Positions 16,525-24,713 of a DNA stretch of 64,000 nt are shown piece after piece. The stretch lies in the NCBI GenBank assembly GCA_021405325.1, contig QWII01000041.1:1-64000 (forward strand). The letters are read 5' to 3'. Source of the DNA: Caldilinea sp. CFX5 (GTDB taxonomy: Bacteria > Chloroflexota > Anaerolineae > Caldilineales > Caldilineaceae). Under the pieces are notes generated by a model, which was given only the letters and a program-made list of their open reading frames with translations, was not told where the DNA came from and did not search any database. Every line of letters begins with the position of its first letter. The stretch's first letter is position 1. Position numbers and translations under genes: made by a program.

Positions 16525-17055
16525 TTAGACTGTATCCACTTGTTTTAGGGCGAGTTGCGCCCGTTCATCTGCCTGGTGCTGACGCAAATCCTCCATCAAT
16601 TGGCCGCGCAACTTTGGGTTAGGATCGTTTAGCCCGATCTCAATCAGCAGCACCACCTGATCCAGTTTTTCGGTCGGTGTGACTTCACACTTGCTGACAT
16701 CCTGACAGCGCTCACAGAAGAGCGTATGCCAAACGGCGCGCCGGATATGCGGAACGGGGTCACGCAGCAGCGGCAAGAGGGCGTCAATACAGCGGGCATC
16801 GGCCCCATAGCCGCCGTGGTCGATAATGTCCACACAGTTGCGCCGGACTTTGGTGTGGGGATCGGTTAGCCCGGTTAGCAAAGCCGGGATCGCACTGGGG
16901 CCGGCTTGTTGCAAGGCCCAGGTCGCGGTGACGGCAATGTGTGGGTCGTGATTGGAAAGCCGTTGCACCAGTTCGTCGAACCGGCCTGGTTGGGTTTTTG
17001 CTTCTTCCGCCATTTGGGTCGCTTGGCGCCACCAGAGGCGTGCTTGTTCTTTCAT
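16525..17055 (-). CDS. HEAT-repeat protein
   Basis: 176-residue helical-repeat protein built from HEAT/PBS-type units (DPHIAVTATWALQQAGPSAI, DPHTKVRRNCVDIIDHGG, DPVPHIRRAVWHTLFCERCQ). Such proteins act as adaptors or scaffolds. A Cys-rich stretch, CERC-x4-C, could bind a metal. The ATG at 17055 has a good ribosome site (AAGGAGA) and is preferred over an upstream in-frame start at 17115. The 32-bp palindrome upstream separates it from the nucleotidyltransferase gene. Confidence 0.8.
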   Translation of the reverse strand: MKEQARLWWRQATQMAEEAKTQPGRFDELVQRLSNHDPHIAVTATWALQQAGPSAIPALLTGLTDPHTKVRRNCVDIIDHGGYGADARCIDALLPLLRDPVPHIRRAVWHTLFCERCQDVSKCEVTPTEKLDQVVLLIEIGLNDPNPKLRGQLMEDLRQHQADERAQLALKQVDTV

Positions 17056-17107
17056 TGAAGTTTCTCCTTCCCGTAAAACGGTGTGAATCGGTGGTGCGGG
17101 GTGCGGC

Positions 17108-17182
17108 CATATCACCGCGAATCATAGGATTAGCGAATCAACCGCAATCAGATTCGCTAATCCTATGATTCGCGGTGATATG
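17108..17182. terminator. Perfect 32-bp palindrome between two minus-strand genes
   Basis: Arms 17108-17139 and 17151-17182 are perfectly complementary, with an 11-nt loop. It lies just after the nucleotidyltransferase gene and before the HEAT gene. No T run follows, so a terminator role is inferred from position only. Confidence 0.6.
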
Positions 17183-17216
17183 CTGATAAGGACGCACCCC
17201 GTACACCACTCTGTAT

Positions 17217-18116
17217 TTATGCGCTTCCTTGCCGCTTGTGATGCTCGGCGTTCCATGCCGCCATGTTCCAGGCGCGGCCTGGTTCCTCGGCGCGCCGTAC
17301 AAATGCTTCACCCACTGGATCATTCTGGTCATACAGGCCATCACTGACCAGTTGCGCTACCACATCGTCGAACAATGTGCGCAACATGACAAAGCGGGCT
17401 TGATAGCCGGCAAAGTCATGACTGGGGGCGGTCAACGCCGTGAGGACACGTTGGTCAAAGTCCGGCGGCGTCCACGGCAGTTGTAACAGGTAGGACATCT
17501 CTCGATTACGCCAGGCCCGCCAACGCCGGTTGTAGGCAAAGAGCGCCTGCACCAGGTAGTCATAGGCGGCGTGGAGGCGATCATGGGCGATGGCCGGCCC
17601 CAAACTCCCCCATACCTCCTGGGGATCATCCCATTTCAAGTGTTGATCGAGCCAGACCAGCGCGTCGTCCAGCCGTTCCTGGCGGGTGGCGTCGGTGTAA
17701 GCCGTTCGCTCTGTGATTAACTGGCTAACTGCGCCGGTGCGGTCAAAGGCCGGCCATCCTTCCGCCAGCTCTGCCCGTCGTCCTTCGGGCCAGACAAAGG
17801 CCGGGTCGGCCCACTCCGCCAGCGCACAGCGGGTAAAGTCGAGTTGAATGCCGGTTTCCTGCACTCCCGGCTCTTTGCTAAAGATGCTGTGAAACGAACC
17901 ATCGTCCGGCCGCCAGATCGCTTCGGCGGGAACGATATAGGGATCATAGGGTGCAAAGAAGATGACGGCGTCAATGTCCGACCCCGGTCGCATCTGGCCG
18001 GTGGCAATGCTGCCGATACCGACCACGCCTTGGATTGCTGCTTCCGGTGCTAGATTGCGCTCAATGAAAGCGAGTAGCTCTTGTCGTTTTTGGACGGTAG
18101 CTGGTGTCATGTTCAT
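17217..18116 (-). CDS. Nucleotidyltransferase-domain protein
   Basis: About 299-residue protein with a Pol-beta-type nucleotidyltransferase core: GIGSIATGQMRPGSDIDAVIFF supplies the GS motif and the Asp-x-Asp metal ligands near residues 42-60. The rest is helical, as in aminoglycoside- or lincosamide-nucleotidyltransferase relatives. The start at 18116 is preferred to upstream codons because AAAGGGG is then 6 nt away. The gene begins 35 nt after the kinase-like gene and is probably cotranscribed with it. The substrate cannot be read from sequence. Confidence 0.8.
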   Translation of the reverse strand: MNMTPATVQKRQELLAFIERNLAPEAAIQGVVGIGSIATGQMRPGSDIDAVIFFAPYDPYIVPAEAIWRPDDGSFHSIFSKEPGVQETGIQLDFTRCALAEWADPAFVWPEGRRAELAEGWPAFDRTGAVSQLITERTAYTDATRQERLDDALVWLDQHLKWDDPQEVWGSLGPAIAHDRLHAAYDYLVQALFAYNRRWRAWRNREMSYLLQLPWTPPDFDQRVLTALTAPSHDFAGYQARFVMLRTLFDDVVAQLVSDGLYDQNDPVGEAFVRRAEEPGRAWNMAAWNAEHHKRQGSA

Positions 18117-18151
18117 AATCATCCCCTTTCGACCAAATGCGGTTGAGCCGT

Positions 18152-19120
18152 TCACGGATCAAAGGTTGTATCAACCGCAGCTAATGTTCGCAATAAGAAA
18201 TCGACCGTCGTCTCACGCACATTGTCGCGCCACACCCAATCGGGCTGTTCATCTTTCCCCCAATACCAGGCAAAGCGACACCAGCGCTGAAAGGGGGCAA
18301 AGAGCTTGATCAACGCCAGTGTCTCCGGGGTGAAGGGTGCGCCCTGTTCTTCTTCGTAGCCGGCTCGCAACGGCGTCCACTGGGCCGGTTTATCCAAACA
18401 ACACCACTGGAGCGCGGCCCCCAGCAGATAGAGTTGATTGCCCAGTCGGCTCATTTCAAAGTCGATAAAGCCCTGGAACCGATCGCCATCGACCAGCATG
18501 TTGGCCCCGTGGACATCATCGACGTGCATGAAGACGGGGTAGGCCAGCACTTCGCTACGCGCCGCCAGCAGGTTGCGCACCGATTGGTGTAACACCGGCT
18601 CGTTGATCTGGTGGCGTACCAGGGCGGCCTGTGCGGTGGTTAGGATCTCATCAAAGTATTCCGCGAACGTGCTGGCCCAAAAGGCGTACATGAAATGGTC
18701 GGCGGCGTAGGGGTTTGGCACCTGACCATCAGCCGGTCGAGCGGCATATTGTACCAGTCGCGCCAGCCCCGCACCAACCTGACGGTAGAGGTTCGTCCAT
18801 GCCGCGCCGGTCAACGCTTTTTCGGCCTTATAGAGCATCTGCCCCGGCAGGCGTTGCATGACCAAAATCTCTTCTGAGGGATAGGCATAGAGCCTGGGGA
18901 CCACACCGCTGGCCGCCAACGACTGGAGGGCATATTCCTCCTGCCACTTGCGCACTTTACGCGGAAAGAACTTGAAGACAATCGGTTCGCCGGCGCGTGT
19001 GCCGTAGAAGACCTGATTGGTTGCGCCTTGCGCGGGGATCCCGTCCCAAAGTTGGAGTTCGGGATAGTCGATAATCCATTGCTGTACTCGTTCGCGGGCG
19101 GTTGCTATGAGTTGATCCAT
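18152..19120 (-). CDS. Aminoglycoside phosphotransferase-like kinase
   Basis: 322-residue protein-kinase-like-fold phosphotransferase. The N-lobe has GATNQVFYGTRAGEPIVFKFF with the ATP-binding Lys. The catalytic loop is FMHVDDVHGANMLV, an insertion-containing variant of the usual H-x-D-x-x-x-x-N motif, followed by GFIDFEMSRLG for the metal-binding Asp. The Brenner-type catalytic spacing is unusual and should be checked. AAAGGAAAG precedes the ATG. It sits directly upstream of a nucleotidyltransferase gene. The substrate may be an antibiotic or a sugar or choline-type alcohol. Confidence 0.8.
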   Translation of the reverse strand: MDQLIATARERVQQWIIDYPELQLWDGIPAQGATNQVFYGTRAGEPIVFKFFPRKVRKWQEEYALQSLAASGVVPRLYAYPSEEILVMQRLPGQMLYKAEKALTGAAWTNLYRQVGAGLARLVQYAARPADGQVPNPYAADHFMYAFWASTFAEYFDEILTTAQAALVRHQINEPVLHQSVRNLLAARSEVLAYPVFMHVDDVHGANMLVDGDRFQGFIDFEMSRLGNQLYLLGAALQWCCLDKPAQWTPLRAGYEEEQGAPFTPETLALIKLFAPFQRWCRFAWYWGKDEQPDWVWRDNVRETTVDFLLRTLAAVDTTFDP

Positions 19121-19166
19121 AAAGCTTTCCTTTCATGGGAAAATATTAACCACAAAGGCGCGAAGT

Positions 19167-19370
19167 TCACGAAGAAATCTTCAACACAAACTGTGTCGGC
19201 AGATTCGGCTGGACGTCGGCGGAGTAAGACAAATGCAGAAAGGCCAGTTGCGAATTAAAGGCGTCGCTTTGGCGTTCCTCGACGGCGGTCACTTCGCCTT
19301 GTAGTAGCACCCCAGTTTGCCGTAGTATGGCCGTTAGCCAGATGGATGTAGGTGTCTCAGGATGACTCAT
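19167..19370 (-). pseudogene. N-terminal fragment of a phosphotransferase (ecdysteroid-kinase-like)
   Basis: The frame MSHPETPTSIWLTAILRQ, then GEVTAVEERQSDAFNSQLAFLHLSYSAD and FVLKISS, matches only the first ~65 residues of a kinase-fold phosphotransferase family. It breaks off at a TGA right after the ATP-binding Lys region. The following bases (CACAAAGGCGCGAAG on the + strand) resemble a common intergenic repeat. The remaining ~250 residues are absent, so this is a relic. Note that an intact kinase-fold gene lies next door at 18152. Confidence 0.65.
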
Positions 19371-19435
19371 TTTTCTTCTCATTTCACTTTGCTTCAATAA
19401 CAACGTCAATCCATAGTCCATTCTGAATGGTGGTG

Positions 19436-19444
19436 TGGTATAAT
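19436..19444 (+). promoter_or_regulatory. Extended -10 promoter for orphan antitoxin gene
   Basis: TGGTATAAT lies 44 nt before the ATG at 19489. No good -35 hexamer is at 17 nt. Confidence 0.55.
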
Positions 19445-19488
19445 TATGCTTGACGAGGTCACAGTTTTTGTTCCACACGGAGTTACCG

Positions 19489-19755
19489 ATGACTGTTGCA
19501 GAGATACTGCCCGAAGTCCGTTATGTGACGGACAATAAAGGCGAAAAAACCGATGTACTCGTGCCCTTTTCCACTTGGCAGGCATTGCTGACCGCCTGGG
19601 ATCTGCTCATTGCGAAACTAGAAGAGCAGGAAGATCGCGCCGTTGTCCAAGAGTGGTTGGAAGAGCGCCGCCAAGGCGTTACCAAAACAATTTCCTTAGA
19701 CGAGTTAGAACACGAGTTGATCATTGATGGCCTCCTACCAAGTTCAAATCAGTGA
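19489..19755 (+). CDS. Antitoxin-like protein of a decayed RelBE-type pair
   Basis: 88-residue acidic protein: N-terminal strand region (EVRYVTDNKGEKTDVLVPFSTWQALL) then helices rich in E and L. This pattern is usual for Phd/RelB-like antitoxins that bind DNA as dimers. The ATG at 19489 has a GGAG ribosome site. The overlapping downstream toxin reading frame is cut after 14 codons (see next entry), so the antitoxin is now an orphan and not needed for neutralisation. Confidence 0.7.
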   Translation: MTVAEILPEVRYVTDNKGEKTDVLVPFSTWQALLTAWDLLIAKLEEQEDRAVVQEWLEERRQGVTKTISLDELEHELIIDGLLPSSNQ

Positions 19756-19771
19756 AAGGTGTGTTTGCTGA
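19727..19771 (+). pseudogene. RelE-type toxin start, truncated to 14 codons
   Basis: An ATG overlapping the antitoxin end opens MASYQVQISERCVC and then meets TGA. The first nine residues are the typical opening strand of RelE/ParE toxins (MxYxVxIS), and the overlapping ATG is the usual arrangement for such pairs. The rest of the toxin is missing, replaced by the 3' end of a convergent GNAT gene. Confidence 0.5.
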
Positions 19772-19780
19772 TTCAAGTGG

Positions 19781-20704
19781 TTACTGGTAGTCCTTACGGA
19801 AAACCAGAACTTTTTCCGATACCCGAAAGCCGACCGATTCATACAGCGCAAAAGCCGCGTCGCGATAGTTATCCGTCTCGACCACCACCTGTTCCGCCCC
19901 TTTGGCATAGAGCCGCCGCACTCCTTCGCTCAAAATCATGCGCCCCAGTCCTAGCCCACGGCAATCAGCCCGCACGCCCAGCGGCTCAATCTGCCCACTC
20001 GGTCGCCCGTCGATCCCGCTTGGGGAAACCCAACCGATGCAAAAGGCTGCCAGTTGACCAGCCGGGTCTTCGATCACCAAGTCCAATTCCGGTTGATAGG
20101 CGGGGTGTTGTAGCGTTCGTTCCCGCCACGGCGTTGTCATATTCTCGCTTTCAAAGACGGCGCGATGGAGGGCGACATAGGCCGCTGCTTCCTGCGTGCC
20201 AGCTAGTGGACGCAAGGTGTAGCCAGCCGGCAAAGGTTCGCTGGACAGGGCATGATCACGTTGGTGATGCAGCAGCACTTTAGTCCACGAATTTTCGCCC
20301 CAGTCTGCTACCGAAAAAAAGCCTTGTACTTCTAGAGCCTGTTGGCGTGCCGTTTGCCAATCAAAGACATTGACAAACCAGATTGGCCGCCCGAACGCGG
20401 AACTAACATTGGCGCGTGCTTGCTGATCGGCCCAGGCAAGAATTTGGGGGTGCGTTGCCGCCGGTACAGTTGGGTGATAAGCATAATCAATGGTCCAAAA
20501 GGGTGTTTGTAACACTGCCCACGCCAGCAATTCACCCTGTTCATCTTCCCACAGCGCAACATTATCCGGGTTATCAAAGGCCCACGAGCTAAAGCGGTAG
20601 GGCAGATCGATGAGGTGAAAATTCTCCTGTGGGTGGGCGCGTACTAAGGCCATCATACGTTCCTGGTCGTGAACACCTTGATATGTTCGTTGCAACAGTT
20701 GCAT
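19781..20704 (-). CDS. GNAT N-acetyltransferase, two-domain
   Basis: 307-residue acetyl-CoA-dependent transferase. The C-terminal GNAT domain shows GQIEPLGVRADCRGLGLGRM, which combines beta-4 with the R/Q-x-x-G-x-G/A pyrophosphate loop, and NYRDAAFALYESVGFRV for the final helix and strand. The N-terminal ~140 residues form a degenerate GNAT-like half. A strong ribosome site (GAGGAG) precedes the ATG. It is convergent with the antitoxin remnant. The substrate is unknown. Confidence 0.85.
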   Translation of the reverse strand: MQLLQRTYQGVHDQERMMALVRAHPQENFHLIDLPYRFSSWAFDNPDNVALWEDEQGELLAWAVLQTPFWTIDYAYHPTVPAATHPQILAWADQQARANVSSAFGRPIWFVNVFDWQTARQQALEVQGFFSVADWGENSWTKVLLHHQRDHALSSEPLPAGYTLRPLAGTQEAAAYVALHRAVFESENMTTPWRERTLQHPAYQPELDLVIEDPAGQLAAFCIGWVSPSGIDGRPSGQIEPLGVRADCRGLGLGRMILSEGVRRLYAKGAEQVVVETDNYRDAAFALYESVGFRVSEKVLVFRKDYQ

Positions 20705-20733
20705 AAGCTCCTCTCAATTCAGTGGGTATAACT

Positions 20734-20762
20734 TTGAAGTTATATCTATTCTGTCGTATACT
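20734..20762 (+). promoter_or_regulatory. Sigma-70-type promoter for broken XRE gene
   Basis: TTGAAG (20734-20739), 17-nt spacer, TATACT (20757-20762), with the ATG at 20790 and AAGGAAGG between them. Confidence 0.6.
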
Positions 20763-20789
20763 GACCTTGCGTAAGGAAGGTTTACTCTG

Positions 20790-21104
20790 ATGGCAAAATC
20801 ATTCAATCAATTACTCAAAGCACTTCCCCAAGAGCGCCTTGCTCGAATTGAGGAACGCGCTCAGGAAATGTTGCTCGAAATGGCGTTGCAAGAGCTGCGC
20901 TAAAAACGCCATTTAACGCAACAACAACTGGCCGAACGGCTGAACTTACACCAAGCGGCTGTCTCCAAGATGGAAGGGCAGTCGGATATGCACGTTGGCA
21001 CCTTGCAGCGGATCATTGCCGCTATGGGCGGGAAGCTGAAATTGGTGGCGCAATTCCCTGATGAGGAAATCGTGATTAACCAGTTTGAGCAACAACCTTT
21101 TTGA
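20790..21104 (+). pseudogene. XRE-family antitoxin with in-frame TAA
   Basis: One continuous frame of 104 codons encodes a helix-turn-helix antitoxin (HigA-like). The start is MAKSFNQLLKALPQERLARI, and the HTH is LTQQQLAERLNLHQAAVSKM followed by GTLQRIIAAMGGKLKLVAQF. Codon 38 (20901-20903) is TAA, between LQELR and KRHLTQ, so the DNA-binding domain cannot be made from the promoter-proximal start. It keeps a promoter and ribosome site. The 3' end overlaps the convergent GNAT gene by 29 bp. No toxin partner is adjacent. Confidence 0.8.
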
Positions 21105-22083
21105 TCTCGCATTTACTATCATCCAACCGCTTTTTATAACTGAGCCAGGCTGGCGCTGGTTGAAAGCCTAAGCGCAAGTTGATCTGCAACATCGGATTGT
21201 TCTCCTCATTGCCCGTTTCAATCGCTTGCGCGCCATAGGCTTGGGCGAATTGCAGCGCACGCACCTTGAGCGCCGTGGCGATCCCTAGACGGCGATGGCT
21301 GCGGAGGACGCCCGTCATGCCCACGTTGATGGTTGTACTCTGTGGATCGGGAATCTCCAACGTACTTTGACCAACATAATTACCGGCTGCATCGAGCGCG
21401 AAAAAAGCGGCGTCGGTGTTGACCAGCGGTGTATCCATAAAGCCGGCAAAGGTTGCAAAGGGCAGCGGTTCGCCCCGATCGGCCATCGGGTGATCCGCGT
21501 TGATCGCCTGTTCCAGGTCGTACCAATGCCGTATCCAAGCGGGATCATGTTGTTTGAGTTCGGTCATGCTGTGTAGCGTAATGCCTACCTGCCGCACCTT
21601 CTCCTGGATGGCGGCAAACCGGGTGGCGTCAAAGGTCGTCAGATCGATCCGTGACATCGGCGCGCGCATGACCTGGCGAAAGCCATGTTTGTGGAGAAAC
21701 GCCAACCCGCCCGGCTGATCTTCGCGCGTCGTTGTCGCAAAGAAGCGCGGCGCAGGATCGCGACCCATCAGCGCGGCGACAATCTGCCCATACAGTGCAT
21801 CACCCACCCCCTGCCGTTGAAATGCGGGCTGGACTTCGATCTCCATAAAATATTTACCCGGCGTATGATTCCAGGCGTCTTCGCCATAGACGGCATGGGC
21901 GATGATCTGTCCTTCGCTCTCAACCAATAATCGCTGAAAGAGAAAGCCAAGCGCGCGCTTGCTATCATGGAGTTGCCGGTTTTCGGCGGTTAAGCCGTCT
22001 GTCTGCCAGGTAGCGTTATGAATGGACGCGATGGCTTTGTAGTCAGCCAGCGTTGCATTGCACGGACGGATTTGAAGGTTCAT
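21076..22083 (-). CDS. GNAT N-acetyltransferase, tandem-domain
   Basis: 335-residue protein with two GNAT halves. The first has YFMEIEVQPAFQRQGVGDALY (acetyl-CoA loop RQGVG) and the second TGVLRSHRRLGIATALK (loop RRLGIA) with ENNPMLQINLRLGFQPAP at the end. It is clearly paralogous to the next gene upstream (22244-23260), which ends in the same NEENNPMYAINLRLGFQP pattern. AAAAGGATGAGCT precedes the ATG. Tandem GNATs of this type are of unknown substrate. Confidence 0.88.
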   Translation of the reverse strand: MNLQIRPCNATLADYKAIASIHNATWQTDGLTAENRQLHDSKRALGFLFQRLLVESEGQIIAHAVYGEDAWNHTPGKYFMEIEVQPAFQRQGVGDALYGQIVAALMGRDPAPRFFATTTREDQPGGLAFLHKHGFRQVMRAPMSRIDLTTFDATRFAAIQEKVRQVGITLHSMTELKQHDPAWIRHWYDLEQAINADHPMADRGEPLPFATFAGFMDTPLVNTDAAFFALDAAGNYVGQSTLEIPDPQSTTINVGMTGVLRSHRRLGIATALKVRALQFAQAYGAQAIETGNEENNPMLQINLRLGFQPAPAWLSYKKRLDDSKCEIKKVVAQTG

Positions 22084-22086
22084 AGC

Positions 22087-22243
22087 TCATCCTTTTGTAA
22101 AGCTCCATCGTGGATATAACCCAACGGCCTGGGCGGTTGCTTGCATGGCCTGGTTTCGACTGTTCGTACCGAGAACGACTTCGGTCATCCCCCGCGCTTT
22201 GAGGATCTGCAAGCCGGTCAGCAAAAGCGCCTGCGCCAGCCCG
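22087..22243 (-). pseudogene. C-terminal remnant of a GNAT acetyltransferase
   Basis: Minus-strand codons between the two tandem-domain GNAT genes read GLAQALLLTGLQILKARGM, then TEVVLGTNSRNQAMQATAQAVG and YPRWSFTKG before TGA. This is the acetyl-CoA-binding helix to final strand of a GNAT with its N-terminus missing. It starts abruptly one base after the stop of the upstream GNAT gene, in another frame, suggesting that recombination replaced the first part. Confidence 0.7.
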
Positions 22244-23260
22244 TTACGGATTCACGATCTTCCGATAGCTGATCCAGACCGGTTTTGGTTGAAAGCCCAG
22301 GCGCAGGTTGATCGCATACATAGGATTGTTTTCCTCGTTGCTGGTGTCAATGCTATGCGCGCCTTTGCGCCGGGCGAAGGCAATGGTGCAAAGCTTGAGC
22401 GCCGTGGCAATGCCCCGCCGTCGATACCCGCGGATGGTGCCGGTTAACCCGGTGTCCAGCCGCTGATAGGTGGGGTCGTTGATCCACAAATTACTTTGGC
22501 CCACAAAGCGTCCCACACCACTTCCCTGGCCTGGCTGCACCGCCACAAACCATGCCTCCGGATCGAGCGCGGGGTCATCTAACACCATCTGTTCAAACTC
22601 AGCCATGCTGGGTTCTTGCGGCGGTTCCACCGCAGGTACATCCTGATGGATCGCCCAACGTAAGGCGCGCAGTTTCTCCTTCCACTCTGGTTCGTCCGCC
22701 ATCAAGGCTTGCAGGGTGTAGATCTGAATTCCTTGATCGGCGACCTGGTGCGCAATTCCCTGAAAGCGTGTCTCATCAAAGTCGGCAACCATCAGGCTCG
22801 ACTTCGGTGAACGCATCACGGGTTGATAGCCCTCGCTTTGCAGAAATTGCCCGTGCGCAGTCTTATCCTCGCGCGCATTGGTCGCCAGGGTATGGGTTTG
22901 GGGGCGCTGTGCAAACACAACCTCGACAAGCGCCGCATAGAGCCGCTCATTGACGCCCTGGTTGGCATGGGCCGGATGGGTGTTAAAATCCAGGTGAATG
23001 AGGTCCGGTTGGTGTTGCCAAAATGCCTCATAACAAGCGCCAACCGCAACAATTTCCCCTTCGTTTTCGACGACAAGGCGTCTCTGAAACGCATCGGCCG
23101 GCCATGTTTCATCATTTTCCCGCATCATCGCCACGGTGATCGGACGTTCATCCGGCCACGCTTGATTGTAGATGGCGACAGCAGCCGTGTACTCTCTTTC
23201 AGTGGCTTGAAAGGACCGTATGGTGTAATCGGTTACTAGTGTCGTTCGTGGTGTAGTCAT
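22244..23260 (-). CDS. GNAT N-acetyltransferase, tandem-domain
   Basis: About 338-residue paralogue of the 21076 gene. The first half carries HLDFNTHPAHANQGVNERLY, where the acetyl-CoA loop is degenerate (ANQGVN). The second half has TGLTGTIRGYRRRGIATALK, a good R-R-x-G-I/V-A loop, and the same C-terminal ENNPMYAINLRLGFQPKPVW. AAGGAG lies 4 nt before the second of two ATGs, chosen as the start. A GNAT remnant follows directly downstream. Confidence 0.88.
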   Translation of the reverse strand: MTTPRTTLVTDYTIRSFQATEREYTAAVAIYNQAWPDERPITVAMMRENDETWPADAFQRRLVVENEGEIVAVGACYEAFWQHQPDLIHLDFNTHPAHANQGVNERLYAALVEVVFAQRPQTHTLATNAREDKTAHGQFLQSEGYQPVMRSPKSSLMVADFDETRFQGIAHQVADQGIQIYTLQALMADEPEWKEKLRALRWAIHQDVPAVEPPQEPSMAEFEQMVLDDPALDPEAWFVAVQPGQGSGVGRFVGQSNLWINDPTYQRLDTGLTGTIRGYRRRGIATALKLCTIAFARRKGAHSIDTSNEENNPMYAINLRLGFQPKPVWISYRKIVNP

Positions 23261-23300
23261 CATGCTCCTTTTTGGCAGCAAGGGCCGCTATTTGGTTGAA

Positions 23301-24695
23301 TTAGGTATAACTCAACGAATAGACCGTGGACGGCTGTTTAGGAAACAAGACATCAAGCAACAACGCCGCCTCCTGACTGGCCCAAATGTCCGGGAAGATG
23401 GCCCGCAACTCGCTCAGGCTGCGATAGCCAAAGAGCAGTTGCAAGAAAACCAGCGCCGGACAGCCGGCTTGGGCGTCATCGTCATAGGCCGGCGCGCGCC
23501 AGGGTTCGACGGTGACAAGCCTGCCCGCCGCAAAGGCCAGTCGCAAGCCGCCACGGTAGCAATCGATTTTCAACTCGCCGGTATGGCCGGTTAACAGCGA
23601 GCCGGCCAGCCGTTCTTCCAAGACCGGCGTAATGTGCTGAAGAAAGGCCGGCACATCCGGCACGCGCAGATACCAGGCATAGGGTGGGATGGTGCGCGGC
23701 GCGAGGTTATCGCCCAGCACGGTATAGGCCGGGTGGGTGCGGCCCAGGTGAAAACTGATCTGGCGCAAGGGATCAGTATCGTCGCTAACGGGTGGTATGG
23801 TTTCCGCGTATTGGTGCAAGAGCTGCAATAAGCCAGGCATAGCCGCTGCCCAGTTCACCTGCGGCGCTAGTTCGAGCGCATAGACTCGGAAATCGTCGCT
23901 CCAGCGTTTGACCGCCAGCCAGGTGTAACCACAGTCGCGCCCCTGCGGATCGACCACGATATGGATCGGCCCAAACAGCCCAACCCGTGTTGGCCCCTCC
24001 TTCTGCACGACTGGGTCTTCCCACGCTGCGATATGATAGCGCCAGTAGTCCGCCGCCGTTTCGTGCCAGACCAGGTTGGCGGGGCGCGGTTGATTGTACC
24101 AGGTCAGCAGGTTGGGAATATCGTCGTGCGTAGCCGGTCGCAAGGTGTAGGCTGGGGCTTGTTCGGCCTTTAGCCCGGCCAGCGCGGCGATGGCGACGCG
24201 CCGTTGGCCGCCCAAATCCAGCACATATTCATAGCCAAACTGGCGGTAGAAATAGGGAATGCCAGTAATCGCCTGCACCAGATGCCCTTCGGCAGCGCTG
24301 CGAGCATGGATCATCTTTATCATGGTGCGCACCAATCCCCGATTGCGATAGGCCGGCTCGGTCGCCACATTTTCGGGCCGACCAACGCCAAATTCTATGC
24401 CGCCATAGCTCCAACGGTGACGCCAGAAACAGGTGCAGGCCACCAGCGGCCATTCCGGTTTGCTGCGATCTTCGATCAGGGCAAAGTCACCCGCCCCGGT
24501 AAAAGGAAAGCCGTCGCTCATATAGATGCGCGCCTCGTCAGCCGTGCGCACGTTGATCGGCTCCGCCAGACTGTTGCGGAAGACCGATCCCATCAAGTAG
24601 CCGATGCGCTCTTGATCGGCTTTGGTCGACCAGCGGCAGACCAGGCCGTCGCCTAGATCGCCAAGATAGGTTGGATCCGCCAGTTGTGTGGACAT
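23301..24695 (-). CDS. Eis-like GNAT N-acetyltransferase
   Basis: 464-residue protein with an N-terminal GNAT domain and a long C-terminal part, the layout of Eis-type acetyltransferases. NVATEPAYRNRGLVRTMIKMI is the acetyl-CoA-binding segment (R-x-x-G-L-V), and GIPYFYRQFGYEYVLDLGG closes the first domain. The C-terminal third (PPYAWYLRVPDVPAFL, LAGSLLTGHTGELKIDCYRG) resembles an SCP2-like fold. Mycobacterial Eis multi-acetylates aminoglycosides; the substrate here is unknown. GGAGGAAC precedes the ATG. Confidence 0.82.
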   Translation of the reverse strand: MSTQLADPTYLGDLGDGLVCRWSTKADQERIGYLMGSVFRNSLAEPINVRTADEARIYMSDGFPFTGAGDFALIEDRSKPEWPLVACTCFWRHRWSYGGIEFGVGRPENVATEPAYRNRGLVRTMIKMIHARSAAEGHLVQAITGIPYFYRQFGYEYVLDLGGQRRVAIAALAGLKAEQAPAYTLRPATHDDIPNLLTWYNQPRPANLVWHETAADYWRYHIAAWEDPVVQKEGPTRVGLFGPIHIVVDPQGRDCGYTWLAVKRWSDDFRVYALELAPQVNWAAAMPGLLQLLHQYAETIPPVSDDTDPLRQISFHLGRTHPAYTVLGDNLAPRTIPPYAWYLRVPDVPAFLQHITPVLEERLAGSLLTGHTGELKIDCYRGGLRLAFAAGRLVTVEPWRAPAYDDDAQAGCPALVFLQLLFGYRSLSELRAIFPDIWASQEAALLLDVLFPKQPSTVYSLSYT

Positions 24696-24713
24696 GTTTT
24701 GTTCCTCCAGCTA

